Shown: positions 47,416-56,794, counted from the stretch's first letter. The stretch is 64,000 bases of DNA from Dongia mobilis (GCF_945906275.1 NZ_CAMDRA010000002.1:1-64000); one strand, 5' to 3'. The notes: generated by a model not told the origin, from the letters alone. Program-made: numbers and translations.

Positions 47416-47736
47416 ATGACCGAACAGAACCCCGGTGACCTGAACCAGTTCGACGCGAAGCTGAAGGCAGCGCGGGAACGGATCGGGGAATCGGATTCCG
47501 GTGACCTGGCCCGCGAGGGTACATCACTGGGATATGGCTTCCGCCTCAGCATCGAACTGCTGGCGGGGCTGCTGGTCGGTCTGGGGATGGGCTATGTCAT
47601 CGATGGATGGCTGGGCACGCGCCCCTGGTTGATGCTGGTTTTCATGATCCTCGGCCTCGGCGGCGGCATCCTCAATGTGATGCGCGTGACGAAGCAGATG
47701 GAGCAATTGGAAGCTTCCAAGAAGGATCAACGTTAA
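47416..47736 (+). CDS. atpI: ATP synthase accessory protein I (AtpI/AtpZ family)
   Basis: The 106-residue protein has two transmembrane helices (LSIELLAGLLVGLGMGYVID and PWLMLVFMILGLGGGILNVM) with the conserved G-G-D-W turn VIDGWLGTRPWL. It assists c-ring assembly and Mg2+ handling for the F0 complex. It is the first gene of the operon, followed by atpB after 76 bp. Confidence 0.93.
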   Translation: MTEQNPGDLNQFDAKLKAARERIGESDSGDLAREGTSLGYGFRLSIELLAGLLVGLGMGYVIDGWLGTRPWLMLVFMILGLGGGILNVMRVTKQMEQLEASKKDQR

Positions 47737-47812
47737 AGCGTCGCCCCTTCGGGCCTGACCAGGACACATGTCCAGGCAAGGTTCGCGGGCGGCAACAACC
47801 GGGGATGACATC

Positions 47813-48556
47813 GTGGCCGACGCCCATTCACCACTCGCCCAGTTCGAGATCAAGACGCTGATGCCGCTGGACCTCGGCGGCGTCGATGCCTCCTTCACCA
47901 ATGCCTCGCTGATCATGGCGGTGGTGGTCGGTCTCGTGACGATCTTCATCGTCGCCGGCATGAGCAAGGCCACCATCATCCCGGGTCGCTTCCAGGGCAT
48001 GGTTGAGTTCTTCTACGAATTCATCGCCAATCTGCTGAAAGAGAATACCGGCCCCAAGGGCAAGGCCTTCTTCCCGCTGGTCTTCTCGCTGTTCATGTTC
48101 ATCCTGGGCTGCAATCTTATCGGCCTGTTCGGCGCCATCACCGTCACCAGCCACATCATCGTCACCTTTGCGCTGGCCTTCATGGTCATCACCGTCGTGA
48201 CGGTGGTCGGCTTCGTGAAGCACGGCACGCATTACTTCAGCTATTTCGCCCCGGCCGGCGCGCCGATGTGGCTGATGCCGCTGATGATCCCCCTGGAAAT
48301 CATCTCCTATCTCATCCGCCCGATCAGCCTCTCGGTCCGACTGTTCGCCAACATGGTGGCCGGCCATGTCATGCTGGGCGTCCTTGGCACCTTCGTGGTG
48401 GGTCTCGGTGGCCTGTTCTTCGCGCTGGGCGCCATTCCGCTCGCGGCCATCCCGCTGATCTTCGCGCTGGAGGTGCTGGTTGCCCTCCTGCAGGCCTATG
48501 TGTTCGCCATCCTCACCTGCATCTACCTCAACGACGCCATTCACCTGGCGCACTAG
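47813..48556 (+). CDS. atpB: ATP synthase F0 subunit a
   Basis: The protein has 247 residues from GTG 47813, with GGGGA 7 nt upstream; the ORF-track ATG at 47768 is less likely. Five to six helices are present. The proton-channel helices contain the essential Arg in LIRPISLSVRLFANMVAGH and the ALEVLVALLQAYVFAILTCI helix. It forms the proton half-channels of the membrane motor. Confidence 0.96.
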   Translation: MADAHSPLAQFEIKTLMPLDLGGVDASFTNASLIMAVVVGLVTIFIVAGMSKATIIPGRFQGMVEFFYEFIANLLKENTGPKGKAFFPLVFSLFMFILGCNLIGLFGAITVTSHIIVTFALAFMVITVVTVVGFVKHGTHYFSYFAPAGAPMWLMPLMIPLEIISYLIRPISLSVRLFANMVAGHVMLGVLGTFVVGLGGLFFALGAIPLAAIPLIFALEVLVALLQAYVFAILTCIYLNDAIHLAH

Positions 48557-48624
48557 AGGCGGCAGGCGAAAAACCCTTCCATCAACACCAAGCAACGTTT
48601 TAATCCCAAGAAAGGACATCCATC

Positions 48625-48849
48625 ATGGAACTCGAAGCCGCGAAAATGATCGGCGCCGGTATTGCGGCACTCGCCCTCGGTGGCGCTGGTATCGGTCTCG
48701 GTACCCTGTTCGGCAGCTACATGGAGGGTGCGTTCCGCAACCCGGAAGCCCAGAGCAAGTTGAAGGTCAACCCGATGCTTGCCTTCGCGCTGATCGAAGC
48801 CACCGGTCTGTTCGGCTTCGTCATCGCCATGATCATCCTGTTCGGCTAA
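48625..48849 (+). CDS. atpE: ATP synthase F0 subunit c
   Basis: The 74-residue hairpin of two helices has Gly-rich GIGLGTLFGSYMEGAFRNPE around the polar loop and the proton-binding Glu in FALIEATGLFGFVIA. No Na+-binding signature is apparent, so a proton ring is expected. It has a strong AAAGGA site. Confidence 0.97.
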   Translation: MELEAAKMIGAGIAALALGGAGIGLGTLFGSYMEGAFRNPEAQSKLKVNPMLAFALIEATGLFGFVIAMIILFG

Positions 48850-48952
48850 GGCCAGAACGGACGACCTCTAAGAACGTTGCGATCTTGCGACCGGCCGGCT
48901 CATTTTCAGAAGCCGGCCGGTTCGTAATCTCAGTTAGAAGATTTGGGAGGGG

Positions 48953-49447
48953 ATGATGCCCCAATTCGATCCCGCCATATTCTCGCCGCTGCTGGTCTGG
49001 CTGATCCTGACCTTCGTGGCGCTCTATCTGCTGATGTCGAAGCTGGCCCTGCCCAAGGTGGCGGCGATCATCGACCAGCGCGCCGAGCGCATCGAGGGCA
49101 ATCTCGCCAAGGCGGAACAGCTGCGCGCCGAAGCCGCCAACGTGCTCCTGGCCTACGAAAAGGCGATGGCCGATGCCAAGGCGGCGGCCCAGGCCGAACT
49201 CGCCAAGGCCGGCGCCGAGATCGCCGCCGAGACCGCCAAGCGCGAGGTCGAATTTGCCAAGCGCCTCGCCGAGCAGACCAGTGTCGCCGAAGGCCGCATC
49301 AAGGCCGCCAAGACCGAGGCCCTGGCCCAAGTCAAGGCGATTGCCACGGATCTGGCCGCCGGCATCGCGGGCAAGCTGACCGGTGCCGGTGTGGATCAGG
49401 CTGCGGCGGGCGCCGCGGTCGATGCCATCGTGAAGGAGCGTGCGTGA
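48953..49447 (+). CDS. atpF': ATP synthase F0 subunit b' (AtpF')
   Basis: The 164-residue protein has one N-terminal helix (FSPLLVWLILTFVALYLLMS) and a long Ala-rich coiled coil. It is one of two divergent b-type stators, as found in photosynthetic and many other alphaproteobacteria. GGGAGGGG precedes the start. Its TGA overlaps the next gene's ATG by one base. Confidence 0.93.
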   Translation: MMPQFDPAIFSPLLVWLILTFVALYLLMSKLALPKVAAIIDQRAERIEGNLAKAEQLRAEAANVLLAYEKAMADAKAAAQAELAKAGAEIAAETAKREVEFAKRLAEQTSVAEGRIKAAKTEALAQVKAIATDLAAGIAGKLTGAGVDQAAAGAAVDAIVKERA

Positions 49448-49953
49448 TGGAAGTCGAACATGAAATCGGCATGATGGCCGACCCGCATTTCTGGGTCAAT
49501 GTCGGCGGCCTGATCTTCCTGGCCTTCGCCGGCCCGAAGATCTGGAAGGCGCTCGTCCAGATGCTCGACCAGCGCGCCATCAAGATCAAAGCCGATCTCG
49601 ATGAGGCGCAGAAGCTGAAGGACGAGGCCCAGGCCCTTCTCGGCGAATACCAGCGCAAGCAGAAGGATGCCCTGCGCGAGGCGGCCGAAATCATCGAAAC
49701 CGCCAAGGCCGTGGCAAAGCGCCAGGCGCAGGATGCCGCCACCAATCTTGAAGCGGCCCTCGCCCGCCGCGAGAAACTGGCGCTGGAAAAAATCACCCAG
49801 GCCGAAGCAGCCGCCATCGCCGAAGTCCGCCGCGAGGCGGTCGATGTCGCGACCGCCGCAGCCCGCAGGCTGATCGTCGGCAGCCTCAACGATGCCCGGG
49901 CGGCAGCCTTGGTCGATGCGGCCATCAAGGAAGTCGACACAAGGCTCCACTGA
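49447..49953 (+). CDS. atpF: ATP synthase F0 subunit b
   Basis: The 168-residue protein starts MEVEHEIGMMADPHFWVNVG, with one membrane helix (GGLIFLAFAGPKIWKALV) and a coiled-coil stalk ending RLIVGSLNDARAAALVDAAI. The ORF-track entry from 48943 runs through atpF' in another frame and should be trimmed to ATG 49447. A strong terminator follows. The F1 genes are not in this window. Confidence 0.93.
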   Translation: MEVEHEIGMMADPHFWVNVGGLIFLAFAGPKIWKALVQMLDQRAIKIKADLDEAQKLKDEAQALLGEYQRKQKDALREAAEIIETAKAVAKRQAQDAATNLEAALARREKLALEKITQAEAAAIAEVRREAVDVATAAARRLIVGSLNDARAAALVDAAIKEVDTRLH

Positions 49954-49976
49954 GCTGGTTGATCCGCTGAAAAATC

Positions 49977-50010
49977 AAAGGCCCGGGATGGCAATATCCC
50001 GGGCCTTTTT
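49977..50010 (+). terminator. Rho-independent terminator of the F0 operon
   Basis: A perfect 13-bp stem, AAAGGCCCGGGAT (49977-49989) with ATCCCGGGCCTTT (49996-50008), has a six-base loop and runs into TTTTTCTTT. It lies 24 bp after the atpF stop. Confidence 0.92.
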
Positions 50011-50093
50011 CTTTGCGTTCGATCCATCTCCCGCCCCGGCCTCCCCTAAAGGAGAGAGCTAGAGGGGCGGCCCCGGTCTACCCCCAAAAGCAA

Positions 50094-50125
50094 AACCGCC
50101 CGGCATCTTGCGACACCGGGCGGTT
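50094..50125 (-). terminator. Terminator of the phasin gene
   Basis: AACCGCCCGG (50094-50103) pairs perfectly with CCGGGCGGTT (50116-50125). On the minus strand it is followed by TTTTGCTTTT, and it lies 46 bp beyond the phasin stop. Confidence 0.82.
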
Positions 50126-50170
50126 GAGCGGCGCGGCTAAAGCAGCCGGCGCTGATAGCAGCAGCGGAGT

Positions 50171-50683
50171 TTACTTCTTCGCGGCCTTGGCGAGAACCGC
50201 CTTCACTTCGTCGATCTGGGCGACAAAACGGCCCTGGATCAGCGAGGCGACTTCGGTGTTCGACTTCTGCACGAGATCGGTGATCTCACGCACATTGGCA
50301 ACGGCCTGCTCGAAACCAGCCTTGGTCAGTTCGGCCTGCTTCACGAGCTTCTCTTCGGCACTGGCCGGCTCGACCAGTTCCTTGGCGACCTTGCCGAACT
50401 CTTCAACCTCCTTGCGGGCGATCTCGGCCTGGCGCTGCGCAACGGCCTTGACGCCTTCAAAGGCGGCTTGGTTGGCGGCGGTCAGAACTTCGAAGTTCTT
50501 CTTCTGGGCGGCAACGACGCCTTCGAAATCGAAGAGGCCGGCTTTGCCGTTGGCGAAGGTCTTCGTGTAGTCACCGAACCACTTGCCGAAATCGGCCTGG
50601 ATCTTGGTGAAGTCCATCTTGGTGAAATCCGGGAAGGCCGGGGTCGGGGTGACGGTCTCAAAAGTGGTCTTGGATTTGGCCAT
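50171..50683 (-). CDS. phaP: Phasin (polyhydroxyalkanoate granule-associated protein)
   Basis: The 170-residue protein is amphipathic and mostly helical, with no cysteines (FTKIQADFGKWFGDYTKTF, VVAAQKKNFEVLTAANQAAF). It has the Phasin_2-type pattern of repeated Ala/Gln/Glu heptads and a basic tail AKAAKK. It coats PHB granules and controls their size. Palindromes upstream resemble PhaR repressor sites. Confidence 0.9.
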   Translation of the reverse strand: MAKSKTTFETVTPTPAFPDFTKMDFTKIQADFGKWFGDYTKTFANGKAGLFDFEGVVAAQKKNFEVLTAANQAAFEGVKAVAQRQAEIARKEVEEFGKVAKELVEPASAEEKLVKQAELTKAGFEQAVANVREITDLVQKSNTEVASLIQGRFVAQIDEVKAVLAKAAKK

Positions 50684-50730
50684 GGTGGCGTCTCCTCAGT
50701 AAAAGCGGTTCTAGAGAAAGTGTTTTTTTG

Positions 50731-50745
50731 TTGTGCAGTGCACAA
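50731..50745. promoter_or_regulatory. PhaR-like operators upstream of the phasin gene
   Basis: A perfect palindrome, TTGTGCA-G-TGCACAA, lies 48-62 bp before the phasin start. A second TGC/GCA element, TTGCTGCACCGCAA, is at 50793-50806. PhaR repressors of alpha- and betaproteobacteria bind TGC-rich sites of this kind to couple phasin synthesis to granule formation. Confidence 0.55.
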
Positions 50746-50806
50746 TCTGAAGGTCTATATGAGGCAGTCACGACACGAAATCAAGGGCTTTTTTGCTGCA
50801 CCGCAA

Positions 50807-51119
50807 TAACATATATCAATTGCATGACATATCAATGACTTAAACTATATCTTAGGATGACAAAATCAGGCCTTTTCAGGCGCTAAACAGGCGATGCTGG
50901 CCGGGCGCCCCGACGCCGGGCTCATTCGCTCGGTGGCGGGTCAGGCAAAAAGGCAGCAGGAAGCGCGGCATACGGGAGAGCAGGACCGAGTTCGTCACCA
51001 GCGCTCCATATAAGGAGCGACCGGGGCACCGCCCGCGGCGCAACCGACGAACGGCGTGGTGCCGAACTGCACCGGTCCCCGGACTGGATCCGCGTCTATG
51101 GCAACGGCAATCTGCGGGG
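50807..51119. other. Intergenic stretch without a supportable gene
   Basis: The stretch is AT-rich to about 50880 and GC-rich after that. Short open frames exist on both strands; one on the minus strand reads VQFGTTPFVGCAAGGAPVAP before a stop, but it has no start codon or Shine-Dalgarno. It could be a gene remnant. I see no RNA gene or mobile element here. Confidence 0.4.
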
Positions 51120-52208
51120 CTAGACCGGGATGACGGCGCCGCTCTCTTTGAGAAAGAGATGCATCTTTTCGGCGTCGATCGGAATGAGGGCGGTGTCGTC
51201 TGCCGCTGCCTTGGTCTGCGCGGCGACCTGGGCGGTGAAGGGGGCGCCGCCGGCGGTGCCGATAAGGAGCGTGTGGGGCCCCAGCGGCTCGACGTCGCGC
51301 AGCTTCAATTCGATCGTCGGCAGGGGTCGCCCGCCGGAAACGGTATGTTCAGGCCGTATGCCGGCCACCACCTTGGCGCCGACATGGGGCGCATAGGCTC
51401 CCTGGCGCGCAGCCGGAATCGGGATGTTCACGCCGGCGGCACGGAAGCTCAAGCCGCCATCGCCGGCAATGAGTTCGCCCTCGATGAAATTCATGCTGGG
51501 CGCGCCGATGAAGGCCGCCACGAACAGGTTGCGGGGCTTTTCATAGAGCGTGATCGGGTCGGCCGCCTGCTCAATGCGGCCGCCATTCATCACGACGACG
51601 CGGTCGGCCATGGTCATGGCTTCGACCTGGTCATGGGTCACATAGACTACCGTGGTCTGCAGGCGCCGATGCAGCGATTTGATCTCGGTGCGCATCTCGA
51701 TGCGCAGCTTGGCATCGAGATTGGAGAGCGGCTCGTCGAACAGGAACACGTCCGGGTTGCGCACGATGGCGCGGCCGATGGCGACGCGCTGGCGCTGGCC
51801 GCCGGAAAGCTGCTTGGGGCGCCGCTCAAGATAGGGATCGAGATTGAGGATGCGGGCGGCATTCTTCACCGCCGTCTCGATTTCATTCTTCGAGGTGCCG
51901 CGCACCCGCATGCCATAGCCGATATTCTCGGCCACCGTCATATGCGGATAGAGCGCGTAGTTCTGGAACACCATGGAGCAGTTCCGAAGGCCCGGCCGCA
52001 GATTGGTGACGTCGCGGTCGCCGATCTTGATCAAACCCGAGCTTGCCGTTTCCAGCCCCGCGATCATGCGCAAGGTCGTGGTCTTGCCGCAACCGGACGG
52101 CCCGACCAGGACGACGAATTCGCGCGAGGCGATTTCCAGATCGAGCGGCGGGATGACCGTGACGTCGCCGAAGGATTTGGTGATGCGTTCGAGGCTTACG
52201 CGGGACAT
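51120..52208 (-). CDS. Sugar ABC transporter ATP-binding protein (MalK/UgpC type)
   Basis: The 362-residue protein has Walker [22 protein letters not shown]-loop [12 protein letters not shown], signature [15 protein letters not shown], Walker [17 protein letters not shown] and H-loop [17 protein letters not shown]-terminal TOBE/regulatory domain starts around residue 240. It energises the carbohydrate permease encoded upstream. It is the last gene of the deoxysugar operon and is separated from the binding-protein gene by a strong hairpin. Confidence 0.94.
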   Translation of the reverse strand: MSRVSLERITKSFGDVTVIPPLDLEIASREFVVLVGPSGCGKTTTLRMIAGLETASSGLIKIGDRDVTNLRPGLRNCSMVFQNYALYPHMTVAENIGYGMRVRGTSKNEIETAVKNAARILNLDPYLERRPKQLSGGQRQRVAIGRAIVRNPDVFLFDEPLSNLDAKLRIEMRTEIKSLHRRLQTTVVYVTHDQVEAMTMADRVVVMNGGRIEQAADPITLYEKPRNLFVAAFIGAPSMNFIEGELIAGDGGLSFRAAGVNIPIPAARQGAYAPHVGAKVVAGIRPEHTVSGGRPLPTIELKLRDVEPLGPHTLLIGTAGGAPFTAQVAAQTKAAADDTALIPIDAEKMHLFLKESGAVIPV

Positions 52209-52236
52209 GGCATGCTTCTTCTATGATGCGAAAGAT

Positions 52237-52269
52237 GATCCCGCCCCAGCCAGGAGCCGGGGCGGGATC
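52237..52269 (-). terminator. Intercistronic hairpin between binding-protein and ATPase genes
   Basis: GATCCCGCCCC (52237-52247) pairs perfectly with GGGGCGGGATC (52259-52269). On the minus strand it lies 9 bp after the binding-protein stop and 28 bp before the ATPase start. There is no U run, so it more likely stabilises the upstream mRNA or attenuates read-through than fully terminates. Confidence 0.65.
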
Positions 52270-52278
52270 TGGTCAACC

Positions 52279-53847
52279 TTACTTCGCCGGCAGACCCATC
52301 GCAGCGCGATAGGCGGCCAACTGCTTGTCACGGCCGAACTCGTCGGTCAGACGATTCCATTCCGCGGCAACGGTATCGAGCGCCTGCTGGGCAGTGACTT
52401 CACCCGCCAGAGCCTTGGAGAGCTCAATCTCCACGACTTCGGTATAGGAGAAGTAGCCCGGCAGACGCATGTCGAGGACCACGTTCTCGGCAGCCAGCGA
52501 ATCAGCCTGGCCGGCGAGATATTCCTTGGCCTCACGTTCGCTGAACAGCTTCGACCACAGCGCAAGATCGGTCGTGTGCGAGATGCGGTAGGGGTTCACA
52601 CCGGTACCGCCGGTGATCGCCGCCTGTCCCGAAACCGCCGGGCTGGAGAGGAACTCGATATAGTTCCAGGCCGCTTCCTGGTTCTTGGACGAGGACGGAA
52701 CTGCCGCCTGCCAGCCGCCGAACGCCATGAACGGCGATTTGACGACGTGATCGAACTTCTTCCATTCCTTGGTCTTGTAGTCCCAGATCTCGGAAGCGCC
52801 CGGCAGTATGGCGGAGCCGACCTTGCCGAAGATCTTCGACTGCTTCGGATCGGCGGCGATGACACCCGTGTCACCCCAGCCGATCGACTGGGCCACCTGG
52901 CCACCGGCCACGGCCGCGTTCACTTCGCCGAACGAGAAGTTGAGCGCGTTGGGCGGCGCCAGCTTCGAGGACTTCACATATTCCTCAAGCCCGCGCACCC
53001 AGCCCGGATTGTTGATTTCCGCATCCATGGTCTCCGGATTGAAGAACATGGCGCCCTTCTGGCCGGGGATGTTGGTGTAGGACGCCGCATGGCTGAAGAA
53101 GAACCAGAATTGCTGGCCACCGCGACGATAGGCTTCCGCCGTGCCCCACAGGCCCTGGTCCGGGCGCGTGAAGAATTCGGCGATGTCGAGATACTGCTTC
53201 CAATCCTGCGGTACGGCGAGGTCGTAGCCATACTTGGCCTTGAACGCTTCCTTCTCCTTCGGATCCTCGAACAGGTTGATGCGGTAGGTATAGGTATGGA
53301 CGTCGCCGTCGATGGTCTGCGACAGCGTCTTGCCGTTCCACACCATCAGCTGCTCGCGGTAAATCGGCGCGATGTCATCCCAGGCAGCACCCTTGCGCAT
53401 CGCTTCGGGCACTTCCGAGAGATAGTCGGTGAAATCAGGCGACCACGCCGGGGCGAAGCTCACCACGTCGAAATTGGCTTCGCCAGACGAGAGCGAGGTC
53501 ACGATCTTCGGATAGAGTTCCGACCAGGGGAACTCGACCACATTGACCTTGCCGCAGGTCTTCTTGGCCCAGGCTTCGCCCGCCGTCTGCAGCGCCGAGG
53601 CGATGTAAGGGCCAGTCTGCGAGGCAGCGGTCAGGGTAACACCCGTATAATCCGGCTGGCACGCACCGGTTGCCGGAGCCGCCGCCGTCTGGTTGGTGGC
53701 TTCCGTGGCCGCGGGTGCGGGGGCGGCTTCAGTGGTCGCGGTGGTGTTGGAAGCGGCTGCCGCCTCTTCCTTCTTCTCCTCGCCGCAGGCACTCAAGGTG
53801 AACGACAGCGCAATCATCGCCGTCGCTCCGAGCAGCATCTTCCTCAT
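52279..53847 (-). CDS. Extracellular sugar-binding lipoprotein (family 1 solute-binding protein)
   Basis: The protein has 522 residues from ATG 53847 (MRKMLLGATAMIALSFTLSA), with lipobox LSAC; the ORF-track start at 53922 is upstream of the ribosome site. An Ala/Thr/Pro-rich linker (residues 25-65) tethers the receptor. The receptor has SBP_bac_1 features such as VEFPWSELYPKIVTSLSSGE, FDVVSFAPAWSPDFTDYLSE and an aromatic-rich C-terminal lobe. It captures the sugar for the adjacent permeases. Confidence 0.92.
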   Translation of the reverse strand: MRKMLLGATAMIALSFTLSACGEEKKEEAAAASNTTATTEAAPAPAATEATNQTAAAPATGACQPDYTGVTLTAASQTGPYIASALQTAGEAWAKKTCGKVNVVEFPWSELYPKIVTSLSSGEANFDVVSFAPAWSPDFTDYLSEVPEAMRKGAAWDDIAPIYREQLMVWNGKTLSQTIDGDVHTYTYRINLFEDPKEKEAFKAKYGYDLAVPQDWKQYLDIAEFFTRPDQGLWGTAEAYRRGGQQFWFFFSHAASYTNIPGQKGAMFFNPETMDAEINNPGWVRGLEEYVKSSKLAPPNALNFSFGEVNAAVAGGQVAQSIGWGDTGVIAADPKQSKIFGKVGSAILPGASEIWDYKTKEWKKFDHVVKSPFMAFGGWQAAVPSSSKNQEAAWNYIEFLSSPAVSGQAAITGGTGVNPYRISHTTDLALWSKLFSEREAKEYLAGQADSLAAENVVLDMRLPGYFSYTEVVEIELSKALAGEVTAQQALDTVAAEWNRLTDEFGRDKQLAAYRAAMGLPAK

Positions 53848-53941
53848 GTTATGACTCCCATTCTCTCTCTTAGTTGTTGGTTGGCTTGGTTGATGATTTT
53901 TTTGACAAACGTCGGTCATCAAAATTCTTGGGCAGGGGCGA

Positions 53942-54970
53942 TCACTTGATGGCCCCGAGCAGCAGGCCGGACCGCATGAGCCTGCTCAAGAGTGCCGCCA
54001 TGATCATCATCGGAATGATGGCAACCAGGGCAGCTGCGGAAATGGACCACCATTCATCGCCGCGCTGGCTGTTCTGGCCGGCGACGAGAATGGGCAAGGT
54101 CTGCCATTTGGCATTGGTGAGGAAGAGCGCGAACAGGAACTCGTTCCAGACGAAGGCGAGCGTGATCATGAAGGTGGCGATGAGGCCCGGCACCGACATC
54201 GGCAGCACGATGCCGGTGAAGATGCGCCAGCTCGGCACATTGTCGACCATCGCCGCCTCTTCCACTTCGAGCGGCAGGGCGGCAAAGAAATCGCGCATCA
54301 ACCACACCACGATGGGAAGCGAAAAGGCGATATAGGCCAGCACCATCCCGACATAGGTGTCGACCAGCTTGAAACCCATGCGGCCCACTTCGGTGTACAT
54401 GAGAAAGAGCGCGAAGGCCGTTACGATGGGCGGGAACATGCGCTGGCTGACGAACCAGAAGATGATGTCCTCATTGCCCATCACCGGCCCCGGCACCTTG
54501 AGGCGGTTGGTCACCAATGACACGACCAGGGCCACGATGAAGGCGATCAGCATCGAGGCGGCCCGACCAAAACCCAGCACGTAATGCCCCAGCAGATAGC
54601 CGCTCAGCGCCACAAAAAAGAAGGCCAGACCCGAGGCCAGCTTGACCTTGAAGGGGAACCGCACCAGCGCATAGGCGGCCATCGCGCCGATTGCCGTCGC
54701 CAGTACCGCGGATGAAAGGCCGATCACGGTCGAGGCGATGACATTGTTGAAGAACTCGCCGCGCTCGCCGGAAAACAGCTCCCGCCAAGCCTGCAAGGAC
54801 GGCTCGAAATCGACGAAGGGAATGTAGGTGGCACCACCCACCACCGAGATCGACGTCTTGAACTAGGTCACCGCCACCCAGTAAAGCGGGAACAAGGTGA
54901 ACAATGCCCAGAGCAGACAGCCGAGCAAAGCGAAGTGGCGCGGCGCGCCTTTGAGAGTGCGGATGCTCAT
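53942..54970 (-). pseudogene. Sugar ABC transporter permease 2, interrupted by in-frame TAG
   Basis: The full frame from ATG 54970 is 343 codons. It reads MSIRTLKGAPRHF then LFTLFPLYWVAVT, meets TAG at 54865-54863 (codon 36), and continues FKTSISVVGGATYIPFVDF. In this permease class the motif is TSFK, so TCG (Ser) to TAG is the simplest change. The rest is intact, with the EAA loop EEAAMVDNVPSWRIFTGIVL and five further helices. The ORF track shows only the part after the stop (53942-54844). The start overlaps permease 1 (ATGA). As read, the transporter would lack one half of its membrane channel. Confidence 0.88.
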
Positions 54971-55839
54971 CGATGCTTCGCCAGATAGGGTTTGAGGATC
55001 GCGAGATAGACGACGCCGATCACCGTGATGACGATCAGGAACAGGAACGACAGGGCCGAGGTATAGCCGAGGTTGAACTTCTTGAACCCTTCCTGATAGG
55101 CGAACAGGGTCAAGGTCTCGGTTGAAATGCCCGGCCCGCCACCGGTCATGACGAACACCGTGTCGATGATCTTGTAGCTCTCAATGAGGCGGATGAACAC
55201 GACGGCGACCGAGATCGGCAGCATCATCGGAAAAGTGATGTCCCAGAACTGTCGCCAGGACGAAGCGTTCTCCAGCGCAGCCGCCTCGTAGACATCATCG
55301 GGCAAGGTCGCAAGGCCGGCCAGCAGCATCAGGATGATGAACGGCGTCCACTGCCACACCTCGACCGTGATGAGGGCGCCGATCGCCCAATGTGTTTCGG
55401 TGAGAAAGGGCAGGTTGGGAAAGCCCAGCGCCGTCATGAAGTGGTTGAGCGGGCCCACCGTCGGGTTGAAGATCTGGCGAGCGATGAGGGCGACGGCCAC
55501 GGGGGCGATCAGCATCGGCAGCAGGAAGCCGACGCGGAAGAGTTTTTCGCCCGGCACCTTTGCGAAGAGGGCGAGCGCGACCGCGAAGCCCAGCACATAC
55601 TGGATCACAACCGAGACGAAGGCGATGATGCTGGTGGTCCAGGTGACCTGCCAGAAACGCGGATTGATGAGCAGGTTGCCGTAATTCTCGAGACCGACAA
55701 AGCGTGGCGGTGTCGGCGGCACCAGGCGGAAGCTCATGAAACTGGTGGTGAGCGAATAGATCAGCGGAAAGATCGCAATTGCCAGCACCACCAGAAGCGC
55801 CGGCCAGATGAAAAAATACTTGATCGGATCGTTGCGCAT
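54967..55839 (-). CDS. Sugar ABC transporter permease 1
   Basis: The protein has 290 residues from ATG 55839 (MRNDPIKYFFIWPALLVVLA). Six helices and the EAA loop YEAAALENASSWRQFWDITF mark it as a MalF/UgpA-type permease. The longer ORF-track start at 56019 is antisense to the kinase gene. It overlaps permease 2 by 4 bp (ATGA), so the two are translationally coupled. Confidence 0.93.
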   Translation of the reverse strand: MRNDPIKYFFIWPALLVVLAIAIFPLIYSLTTSFMSFRLVPPTPPRFVGLENYGNLLINPRFWQVTWTTSIIAFVSVVIQYVLGFAVALALFAKVPGEKLFRVGFLLPMLIAPVAVALIARQIFNPTVGPLNHFMTALGFPNLPFLTETHWAIGALITVEVWQWTPFIILMLLAGLATLPDDVYEAAALENASSWRQFWDITFPMMLPISVAVVFIRLIESYKIIDTVFVMTGGGPGISTETLTLFAYQEGFKKFNLGYTSALSFLFLIVITVIGVVYLAILKPYLAKHR

Positions 55840-55852
55840 CCTGCTTACCCAA

Positions 55853-56788
55853 TCACTTTCCGACTGCCAGCATCGCGTCGATTTCGGCCCGCGACGGCAT
55901 TGCCGGCGCCGTGCCCCGCCTGGTGACGGAGAGGCCGGCGGCCGTGCAACCAAAGCGTACAGCGTCGGCGGGCGCCGTGCCATCGGCAATTGCAGCGGCA
56001 AAGCCACCGACAAAGGCATCGCCCGCGCCGGCGGTGTCGATCACCGTGCCGGCCGCGACTGCCGGAACGTGGATCGAACTGGTGCTGGAATGCAACAAGG
56101 CACCCCGTTCACCCAGCGTGATGAGCGCATTCCTGGCACCTTTCGCGAGAATGGCGTCGCCGGCGCGGCGCGCATCATCAAGGCTGTCGAGCGCAAAGCC
56201 GACCAACGCCGCCGCTTCGCTCTCATTGGGCGCGATGTAGTCGCACAGCGGAAACAATGCTGCCGGAAAGGGTTCGGCCGGCGCCGGGTTGAAGATTGTG
56301 ATGACGCCCGCCGCCCTCGCGATCTCGAGGGCCCGCTGCGCTGCCGCCACGGGCTGTTCCAACTGCGTCACGAAAACCTTGGCGCCGCGGATCTGTGCCG
56401 CCGCCGCGTCGACATCGGCCGGCGACAGGGTTCCGGCGGCACCCGGATAGACGATGATCGCATTCTCGCCGGTCTTGTCGTTCACATAGATGAAGGCAAC
56501 GCCGGTTGGATCGGTCTCGGAGATTCCGACCTGGGCGTTGATGCTTTCATCCTTCCAGGTCTTCTGCGCGATCTCGCCGAAAGCATCGCGGCCGATCTTG
56601 GAGATGAACGTCACCTTGGCGCCGGCCCGCGCTGCCGCCACCGATTGGTTTGATCCCTTGCCGCCCGGTCCCATCTTGAAGCCGGAGCCGGCGATGGTCT
56701 CGCCGATCTTCGGCATCCGGTCGCCCATGAAGGCGAGATCGGCGACAAAGATCCCCAGGATGACGACACCTTCCTGTTGCATGCTCAT
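55853..56788 (-). CDS. PfkB-family carbohydrate kinase (ribokinase / deoxyribokinase)
   Basis: The 311-residue protein has sugar-binding GPGGKGSNQSVAAARAGAKV, middle motif IFNPAPAEPFP, and the anion hole and catalytic Asp in VIDTAGAGDAFVGGFAAAIA. These are ribokinase features. Next to deoC and a DeoR-type regulator, phosphorylation of 2-deoxyribose at O5 is the likely reaction. It lies 6 bp after the mutarotase gene and 13 bp before the permeases. Confidence 0.9.
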   Translation of the reverse strand: MSMQQEGVVILGIFVADLAFMGDRMPKIGETIAGSGFKMGPGGKGSNQSVAAARAGAKVTFISKIGRDAFGEIAQKTWKDESINAQVGISETDPTGVAFIYVNDKTGENAIIVYPGAAGTLSPADVDAAAAQIRGAKVFVTQLEQPVAAAQRALEIARAAGVITIFNPAPAEPFPAALFPLCDYIAPNESEAAALVGFALDSLDDARRAGDAILAKGARNALITLGERGALLHSSTSSIHVPAVAAGTVIDTAGAGDAFVGGFAAAIADGTAPADAVRFGCTAAGLSVTRRGTAPAMPSRAEIDAMLAVGK

Positions 56789-56794
56789 CAGTGA

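Noticed and set aside
50880-51119. Possible short minus-strand gene fragment after the ABC ATPase gene
   Set aside because: No start codon, no ribosome site and no recognised family; could be chance in GC-rich DNA.
51973-53949. 658-residue plus-strand ORF opposite the sugar-binding lipoprotein
   Set aside because: Shadow frame of a well-supported binding-protein gene and the start of the ATPase gene.
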